From Planctomycetota bacterium (GTDB lineage Bacteria > Planctomycetota > UBA1135 > GCA-002686595), in NCBI GenBank assembly GCA_028278425.1, contig JANQEJ010000060.1, positions 1-40,980 on the forward strand: a DNA stretch of 40,980 bases, written 5' to 3'. This document shows positions 35,753 through 40,980 of this stretch, piece by piece. Both the position numbers and the translations under genes were made by a program. Every line of letters begins with the position of its first letter. Positions within the stretch are counted from its first letter, which is position 1. A model generated the notes under the pieces. The model was not told the origin of the DNA. It ran no database searches and worked only from the letters and a program-made list of their open reading frames with translations.

Positions 35753-36852
35753 ACCGCGCGCCGCGCGTGCTCGTGTCCGGCGTCGTCCTCGGCCAGCCGA
35801 TGGGCGGCGTGCGGCGCCACAACTCGGAGCTGCTCCCGCGCGCGGCGCGGTTGCTCGCGGAGCGCGGTGGCTCGCTCGCGGTGCTCGAGGGCAGGGAGCC
35901 GGTCGCGTTCGAGCTGCCGGCGAGCGTGGAACGCATCCCGTCCGACGTGCCGCCCGGCCCGCCTATCGCGCGCGCGCGCCGTGAGGGGCGCGCGCTCGGG
36001 CCGGCGCCCCGCGCCGCCGCCGAGCGCGGGGCGCCGTTCGACCTCGTGCATACCGCGCACCTCCCGGCGCCGCGCAACCTGTCCGCGCCGTACACGCTGA
36101 CGCTGCACGACCTGCGCGCGTTGACGCTGCGGCACACGCCCTTCTCGCGGCGCTTCGTCGCGTCGCGCGTGATCGGCGCCGCCGTGCGCGCGGCGCGCCT
36201 CGTCCTCACGGTGAGCGAGGCCGTCCGCACGGAGTTGATCGAGCGCTTCGCGCTCGAGCCCGAGCGCGTGACGGTCGTCCCCAACGCCGCCGATCACCTC
36301 GAGGTCCTTCCGCGGGACGCGGCTGCGGACGCGCCGCTCCTTTCCATCGGCCATTTGGAGCCGCGCAAGAACCTCGCGTTGCTCCTGCGCGCGCTCGCCG
36401 CCGACGCCGACCTGCCGCCGCTCGAGTTCGCCGGCGCGGCGAAGCACGACGAGGAGACGCACTTGCGCGACCTCGCGAACGAGCTGGGCGTCGCCGAGCG
36501 CGTCCGCTTCCTCGGTCCCGTGGACGAGGCCGAGCTGCCGCGGCTCTACGCGCGGGCGGCGTGCGTCGTCCTGCCGTCGCGCCTGGAGGGCTTCGGCATC
36601 CCGGCGCTCGAGGCACAGCGCGTGGGCGTCCCGCTGGCGATCTCCGCCGCCGGCGCGCTTCCCGAGGTGGCGGGCGACGACACGCCGCGCTTCGACCCCG
36701 ACGATCCCGCCGGCTGCGCGGCCGCGATCCATGCCGCGCTCCGGCGCGCGCCGGCGGAGCTCGCGAAGGACGCCGAGCGCGCCGCGCGCTTCCGCTGGGA
36801 CGCGTCGGCGGAGCTCCTCCTCGCGGTGTGGGAAAAGGCCGCGGCCGGCTGA
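35749..36852 (+). CDS. Glycosyltransferase family 4
   Basis: 367 residues from a GTG overlapping the previous stop. LTLHDLRALTLRHTPFSRR, LVLTVSEAVRTELIERF and VVPNAADHLEV outline the acceptor domain; SIGHLEPRKNLALLLRAL and SRLEGFGIPALEAQRVG form the donor site with the EX7E glutamates intact. Similar to mannosyltransferase-like GT4 enzymes of surface polysaccharide clusters. Donor and acceptor unknown. Confidence 0.9.
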   Translation: MNRAPRVLVSGVVLGQPMGGVRRHNSELLPRAARLLAERGGSLAVLEGREPVAFELPASVERIPSDVPPGPPIARARREGRALGPAPRAAAERGAPFDLVHTAHLPAPRNLSAPYTLTLHDLRALTLRHTPFSRRFVASRVIGAAVRAARLVLTVSEAVRTELIERFALEPERVTVVPNAADHLEVLPRDAAADAPLLSIGHLEPRKNLALLLRALAADADLPPLEFAGAAKHDEETHLRDLANELGVAERVRFLGPVDEAELPRLYARAACVVLPSRLEGFGIPALEAQRVGVPLAISAAGALPEVAGDDTPRFDPDDPAGCAAAIHAALRRAPAELAKDAERAARFRWDASAELLLAVWEKAAAG

Positions 36853-36884
36853 AATCGCTCGGGCCCAGCGTCGTAGGGCGGTCG

Positions 36885-38141
36885 ATGCTCGCCGAGGAAC
36901 GGTTTCAGCGCACGGTCGACGGCTTCCGCGACGCGTACGTCGCCCTCTGGAACCGCTCGCGCCCGGTCGCGCCGCGGGCCCGAACGACCTACGGCCCGCG
37001 TGAGAAGCGCGCAAACGAGCGGCGCAACGACGCGCTGATGGTCGAGCTGGAGGAGCGCTTCGGACGCTATCCACGCGGAAGCGACGCGCTCGCGGGCGAT
37101 CGATGGAGATCGGACCTGAAGCGCACGCTGCGCGATTCGGGGCGCAGCGGGCTCGGCGTGAACGACGGCTATCTCGCCACGCTGCTCTCCGACGAGTCCT
37201 TCGAGGTCACGCGCGACTTCGTGCTCGAGGCGCGCGCGTTCGAGCCCGACGTGCCGGTCGAGGACCTGTTCCAGGCCCTGCGCAACGTCTGGATCGCGAA
37301 CACGATCCAGCTCCTGCTCGACCGTCCGGTGGAGCTGACGCCGGCCATCTTCGCCTACAGCATGCTGTATCCGTGCTCGGACAATGTGCTCGACGACCCG
37401 GAGCTTCCGCGCGCGGCGAAGGAGGCGCTGAACGCGCGCTTCGGTCGGCGCCTCGCCGGCGAGCGCCTCGCGGCGCGCGACGCGCACGAGCGGCGGCTCT
37501 TCGCGCTCGTCGAGCGGATCGAGGATCAGTTCCCGCGTCGTCGCCACCCCGACGTGCACCAGAGCCTCCGCGCGATCCATCGCGGGCAGATGAGAAGCCT
37601 CGAGCAGCAGGGCTGCGCCGACGCGCGGCTCCTGCTCGCGATCAGCGTCGAGAAGGGCGGCGCTTCGGTGCTCGCCGACGGCTACCTCGTCGCGGGCGAG
37701 CTCGACCCCCATGCCGCGTTCTTCCTGTTCGGCTACGGCGTCTTCCTCCAGCTCCTCGACGACCTCCAGGACGTACGCGCCGACCGCGCGAACGGACACG
37801 GCACGGTGTTCTCGCGCCTCGCCGGCGCCGAGCCGCTCGACGACGCGGCGGCGCGGCTCCTCGTCTTCCTGCGCGCCGTGCTCGCCGAGGCGCCCGACTT
37901 CGGCCGCGTCGCCGAGCTCAAGGAGCTGATCCGCCGCAACGGCGAGCTCCTCTACCTGCACGCGGTCGCCGAGAACGCCGACCTCTACTCGCCGGGGTTC
38001 CTCGCCGCGCTCGAACCGCTGTCGCCGGTCTCGCTCTCCTATCTGCGGCGCCTACGGCGGCGGCTCGCCGTCCGCTACCGGCGGATCGCGGCATCGTTCG
38101 GAACGGGGTCGGTGTTCGAGGTGCTCGGGGAGGCGGGCTGA
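36885..38141 (+). CDS. Class I isoprenoid-synthase-like protein
   Basis: 418 residues, almost all helical. Two acidic motifs sit where trans-prenyl synthases bind magnesium diphosphate: SDNVLDD (D166, D170, D171) and LLDDLQDVRAD (D292, D293, D296). YSMLYPCSDNVLDDPELPR and the downstream GHGTVFSRLAG are conserved-looking features of a family sometimes annotated as class 1 isoprenoid biosynthesis enzyme, with no defined product. The first motif is not the classic DDxxD, so polyprenyl synthase activity is uncertain. It follows the two glycosyltransferases by 32 bp; it could make or modify the lipid carrier for the glycan, which is speculation. Confidence 0.75.
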   Translation: MLAEERFQRTVDGFRDAYVALWNRSRPVAPRARTTYGPREKRANERRNDALMVELEERFGRYPRGSDALAGDRWRSDLKRTLRDSGRSGLGVNDGYLATLLSDESFEVTRDFVLEARAFEPDVPVEDLFQALRNVWIANTIQLLLDRPVELTPAIFAYSMLYPCSDNVLDDPELPRAAKEALNARFGRRLAGERLAARDAHERRLFALVERIEDQFPRRRHPDVHQSLRAIHRGQMRSLEQQGCADARLLLAISVEKGGASVLADGYLVAGELDPHAAFFLFGYGVFLQLLDDLQDVRADRANGHGTVFSRLAGAEPLDDAAARLLVFLRAVLAEAPDFGRVAELKELIRRNGELLYLHAVAENADLYSPGFLAALEPLSPVSLSYLRRLRRRLAVRYRRIAASFGTGSVFEVLGEAG

Positions 38142-38222
38142 TCGCCGAACGCGGCATTCGAGTCTCCCACACGCATCGCGTTGCCGTGATCCGGCTGTAC
38201 GATGAGGAATGGGTGAAAGAGG

Positions 38223-38798
38223 GTGGCTCTACGCGATTGGGTAACCACGACGTCCATTCTCGAGGGACTGCGTGACTTCGGTGCCGAAGACAAGTGGAGC
38301 CATCTGGTTCGCTGCCACGCGCCGACTATCCGCCGCTTCTGTCGATCCGCGGGGCTGAGCGAAACGGACGCGGAGGACGTCGCTCAGGAGACCTTTCTCG
38401 TCCTCGCGCGTCGGTATCGCGAGGGACGCTACGAGAGGGGACGCGGCCGGCTGCGCGACTGGCTCTTCGGAATCGCAAGAAACACGATGCTGGCTCGGCT
38501 CCGGCGTCGGAGGGAGAACACCCTCTCGTTGGACCTCGGAGACCTTCCTGACGAACGATCCCTGGAGCGGAGCTGGCGGGAGAAGTGGGAGTCGCAACTC
38601 GTCGAGGAGTGCATGGCCCGCGTCCGCGAGGCGGTCAGTTCCCGGACGTGGCAGGCCTTTCGCCTCCACGCTCTCGAAGAGGTTCCAGTGCAGACGATCT
38701 CCGATCGCTTGGACATGACGTCCAACGCGGTCTACGTCGCGAAGAGCACGGTTCTCCGCCGGCTCCGAGACGAGCTCGCCCGACATGAGAGTGCCTGA
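38223..38798 (+). CDS. ECF-type RNA polymerase sigma factor
   Basis: 191 residues from a GTG with AAAGAGG just upstream. Region 2 at about 30-90 includes AEDVAQETFLVLARRY and RLRDWLFGIARNTML. Region 4 at about 130-185 includes VQTISDRLDMTSNAVYVAKSTVLRRLRDEL, the -35-binding helix-turn-helix. The spacing and domain order are those of ECF sigma factors. Its 3' end overlaps the kinase gene by 14 nt. ECF factors paired with Ser/Thr kinases are a known planctomycetal theme, in which the kinase replaces or supplements a classic anti-sigma factor. Confidence 0.92.
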   Translation: MALRDWVTTTSILEGLRDFGAEDKWSHLVRCHAPTIRRFCRSAGLSETDAEDVAQETFLVLARRYREGRYERGRGRLRDWLFGIARNTMLARLRRRRENTLSLDLGDLPDERSLERSWREKWESQLVEECMARVREAVSSRTWQAFRLHALEEVPVQTISDRLDMTSNAVYVAKSTVLRRLRDELARHESA

Positions 38799-40980
38799 AG
38801 CCCAACCTTGCCCTGTCTCTTCCACCCTGGCCGAACGGCTGGCGTCGGGACATGAGGATCAAGACCTCCGACGCCATGTCGAGGAGTGCAACTCGTGCTC
38901 ACGGGAGCTCCGGGAGTTGAGCGAGGATGACCGGACACTCCGCCGCGTTCGGAGGGTCGTGGCTTCCATCGACTCCGAGTTCGAGACGGTCATCCCCGCG
39001 AGCGAGCGCGTCGGCAACTACCGTATCCTCGGGAAGATCGGCGAGGGTCTGACGGCGGTCGTCTTCGAAGCCGTTCAGCTCGGAACGAACCGCACCGTCG
39101 CCCTAAAGGTCCTTCGCGACGCGAGGAAGTACCACTCGACGACAAGGGAGCTGTTCCGGCGCGAGCAGAGCGCCGCGGCGAACCTGCACCATCCCAACAT
39201 CGTCGTCGTCTACGACGCCTCGGTCGCGGACGGGCACCCCTACATCGCCATGGAGTTCGTACGTGGTGAGCAACTCCTGCGGCACGCGGAGACGAAGTCG
39301 CTCGACCTCGACCAGAGGCTATCTCTCTTCCACCACGTCTGCGAAGCGGTCCATTTCGCTCACGAGAACGGCGTCGTCCATCTCGATCTGAAACCGGACA
39401 ACATTCTCGTGGACGGCGACGGAGCACCGAAGATCCTCGACTTTGGGTTGTCGAGGCACTTCGAAGCTTCGGCGGCAGACGACGCGCTCGCCGTCGCGGG
39501 GACGTTTCCATACATGAGCCCGGAGCAGACCCGTGGTGTCCGCGGCGACCTAGACGCCCGGTCGGATGTCTATTCCCTCGGCGTACTGCTCTACGAGCTG
39601 CTCACCGGACGGCGGCCCTACGAGGCTGCGGACCCGGAGGGGTGGCCGCGCGCGATCCAAGAGGCTGCCCCCGATCCGACGGATCTCCCATCGGATCTCG
39701 ACCGCGTGGTCCGGAAGGCGCTCGAGAAGGACCCGGAGCATCGCCACTCAAGCGTGAAGGCCTTGCTCGGCGACCTGCGCCGCGCGCGGCGGTCCCCGGC
39801 GTCGTCCTGGAGACCTCGCTGGCGAGCGGCGGCGCTCCCGGCGGCCGGTGCCGCGGTCGCCGTGCTCTGGGGAGTCGCCGTCCTGTGGGGGCCGGAGCGA
39901 GGTCCGAACAGAATCTCGAGGGCGGCGACGGATTCGGTCACAGATCCAGAGCCCCTGAGACAAGAGACCTCGATGACCGGCCCCAAGCCCTTACGAGGAG
40001 GTCTTCGGATGGATAAGCGCCTCTTTTCTGCGTCCCCGTTCACGGCCGCCGCACTGAGTCTCGCAGCAGGAACGGCCGGGGCGCAGGTCCCCGCTTGCTG
40101 GAGCGAGCACGTCGTCGATGGCAGCGTCCCCCATCCCGACGACACGGTGACCGCCGACGTGGACGGGGACGGCGATCTCGACATGCTCACGGCCTCTTCA
40201 GTGAGCAACACCATCGCTTGGCAGGAGAACGTCTCCTGCGCCTCGACCTGGACTCAGCACCCGATCGACTCCGCCCTGAGGACGCCGCTGACCGTGCACG
40301 CGGGCGACCTCGGGACCGACGTCTGTTCCGATCTCGACGGTGACGGACGCATCGACGTCGTAAGCGCCTCATGGGCAAACAATGAGGTGACGTGGTACCA
40401 GAACACCGGCGCTGGCTGGGTCAAGAACGTCGTGTGCAGCGCGGCTTCTCCACCCTGCTACAACGCGCCCTGGAATGTTCTGACGGCCGACCTTGACTGC
40501 GATTTGGATTCCGACCTGCTCGTGACGGATCAGAATGGCGACACGATCGCGTGGCACGAAAACACCGATGGCCTGGGAAACTTTGGGCCGAGGCAAGTCA
40601 TCTGGAACTCGCCCGCCGACCCGCGGTCGATCGACGTCGGAGACGTTGATGGTGACGGCGATCTTGACGTCCTCGCCGCATCCTGGACGGGAGCGCATAG
40701 AGTCGCGTGGCACGAAAACTCCCAGTGTGGGACGGGCGGCTGGAGTGTGCACGTCATCTCCGCGACGGCACCGTTTCCCGTGTGGATCGTGGGCAGAGAC
40801 CTCGACTTGGACGGGGACGTTGACGCCGCTGTGGCAACGGAGGACAACACGGGCTTAGAGTGGCACGAAAATTCCAACCTCGGCGCAAGCTGGCAGCAGC
40901 ACTTCATTGCCACAACATCCGGAGTACCGGGAACACTCGATGTCGCGGACGTCGATGGCGACGCCTATCCGGACGTCGTC
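38785..40980 (+). CDS. Zinc-finger/Ser-Thr kinase protein continuous with a secreted FG-GAP domain (3' end outside window)
   Basis: An open frame of 732 codons starts at the ATG at 38785 (MRVPEAQPCPVS), inside the sigma gene, and has no stop to the window edge. Residues H31, C35, C38 give an anti-sigma-like HX3CX2C motif. The kinase spans about 80-335: GEGLTAVVFEA, K108 in VALK, HLDLKPDN with D201, DFG at 219-221 and SPEQ. The catalytic loop is HLD instead of HRD, so it lacks the usual RD arginine. A membrane helix at about 347-369 follows. From 409 comes a second Met (MDKRLFSASPF), a signal-like segment ending TAGAQ at 434, then FG-GAP loops such as DVDGDGDLDML, DLDGDGRIDVV and DVDGDGDLDVL, each trailed by WHEN-type motifs. 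Either one fused receptor or two genes in frame. Confidence 0.8.
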   Translation, partial: MRVPEAQPCPVSSTLAERLASGHEDQDLRRHVEECNSCSRELRELSEDDRTLRRVRRVVASIDSEFETVIPASERVGNYRILGKIGEGLTAVVFEAVQLGTNRTVALKVLRDARKYHSTTRELFRREQSAAANLHHPNIVVVYDASVADGHPYIAMEFVRGEQLLRHAETKSLDLDQRLSLFHHVCEAVHFAHENGVVHLDLKPDNILVDGDGAPKILDFGLSRHFEASAADDALAVAGTFPYMSPEQTRGVRGDLDARSDVYSLGVLLYELLTGRRPYEAADPEGWPRAIQEAAPDPTDLPSDLDRVVRKALEKDPEHRHSSVKALLGDLRRARRSPASSWRPRWRAAALPAAGAAVAVLWGVAVLWGPERGPNRISRAATDSVTDPEPLRQETSMTGPKPLRGGLRMDKRLFSASPFTAAALSLAAGTAGAQVPACWSEHVVDGSVPHPDDTVTADVDGDGDLDMLTASSVSNTIAWQENVSCASTWTQHPIDSALRTPLTVHAGDLGTDVCSDLDGDGRIDVVSASWANNEVTWYQNTGAGWVKNVVCSAASPPCYNAPWNVLTADLDCDLDSDLLVTDQNGDTIAWHENTDGLGNFGPRQVIWNSPADPRSIDVGDVDGDGDLDVLAASWTGAHRVAWHENSQCGTGGWSVHVISATAPFPVWIVGRDLDLDGDVDAAVATEDNTGLEWHENSNLGASWQQHFIATTSGVPGTLDVADVDGDAYPDVV
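39995..40002 (+). promoter_or_regulatory. Internal Shine-Dalgarno (GAGGAGGT) before the in-frame signal peptide
   Basis: GAGGAGGT lies 6 nt before the ATG at 40009, a textbook ribosome site inside the kinase reading frame. Its position suggests a second translation start. Confidence 0.65.
40009..40980 (+). CDS. Nested start: secreted FG-GAP protein (alternative reading of the fused ORF)
   Basis: ATG at 40009, in the same frame as the kinase. The N-terminus reads MDKR, a hydrophobic core, then SLAAGTAGAQ, a canonical Sec signal peptide with AGA|Q cleavage. FG-GAP loops and WQEN/WHEN motifs follow and continue to the window end. If this is the real gene, its stop and that of the kinase must be separate, yet no stop lies between them. 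The strong Shine-Dalgarno makes an independent product plausible. Confidence 0.55.
   Translation, partial: MDKRLFSASPFTAAALSLAAGTAGAQVPACWSEHVVDGSVPHPDDTVTADVDGDGDLDMLTASSVSNTIAWQENVSCASTWTQHPIDSALRTPLTVHAGDLGTDVCSDLDGDGRIDVVSASWANNEVTWYQNTGAGWVKNVVCSAASPPCYNAPWNVLTADLDCDLDSDLLVTDQNGDTIAWHENTDGLGNFGPRQVIWNSPADPRSIDVGDVDGDGDLDVLAASWTGAHRVAWHENSQCGTGGWSVHVISATAPFPVWIVGRDLDLDGDVDAAVATEDNTGLEWHENSNLGASWQQHFIATTSGVPGTLDVADVDGDAYPDVV

Noticed and set aside
38210..38222. Alternative upstream GTG for the ECF sigma gene
   Set aside because: Out of frame with region 2; the GTG at 38223 follows AAAGAGG and leads straight into the domain.

Overview
The window is high-GC DNA (about 70% in most lines I counted by hand). 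It has tightly packed, often overlapping genes, frequent GTG and TTG starts, FG-GAP repeat proteins, collagen-like secreted proteins, a TIG-type surface protein and an ECF sigma factor coupled to a Ser/Thr kinase. This mixture is typical of Planctomycetota or a related environmental lineage. That assignment is inference, because there is no rRNA or other marker gene here. I saw no tRNA, rRNA, CRISPR array or insertion sequence.

Layout. 1-1240: end of a collagen-like gene closed by a strong terminator. 1301-2455 (-): secreted zincin metallopeptidase. 2512-5478 (+): four-gene sugar-type ABC operon (two permeases, a 55-residue membrane protein, an ATPase) with every junction overlapping. 5.5-7.0 kb: AT-richer island with a winged-helix gene preceded by a chain of tiny coupled ORFs, plus orphan small ORFs. 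7.1-10.2 kb: TIG-domain protein and a second collagen-like gene, paralogous to the first. 10.2-11.25 kb: a second MalK-type ATPase. 11.2-18.2 kb: M16 peptidase, carboxypeptidase-regulatory-like membrane protein, FG-GAP lipoprotein-like protein. 18.2-20.0 kb: a second AT-richer islet with one gene, a NUDIX-like/TIR fusion that looks like a stand-alone immune gene.

20.0-29.6 kb: acetyltransferase, secreted helical protein, isocitrate/isopropylmalate-type dehydrogenase, DUF2007-like protein, Wzx-type flippase, GAF-GAF hybrid histidine kinase, GT4 glycosyltransferase and mutarotase. 29.6-34.7 kb (-): arsenate-reductase-type protein, glycosyltransferase, short-chain dehydrogenase, L-arabinonate-type dehydratase and SMP-30 lactonase. 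The last three, with the convergent mutarotase, form most of a non-phosphorylative sugar oxidation route. 34.7-38.1 kb (+): two more GT4 enzymes and a class I isoprenoid-synthase-like protein. 38.2-end (+): an ECF sigma factor overlapping an ORF that encodes, without any stop, a zinc-finger motif, a Ser/Thr kinase, a membrane helix, then a second signal peptide and FG-GAP repeats.

The items most worth following up are the NUDIX-like/TIR gene, the kinase/FG-GAP ORF with its internal Shine-Dalgarno and signal peptide, the coupled tiny ORFs before the winged-helix gene, and the ABC genes divided by the collagen/island block.
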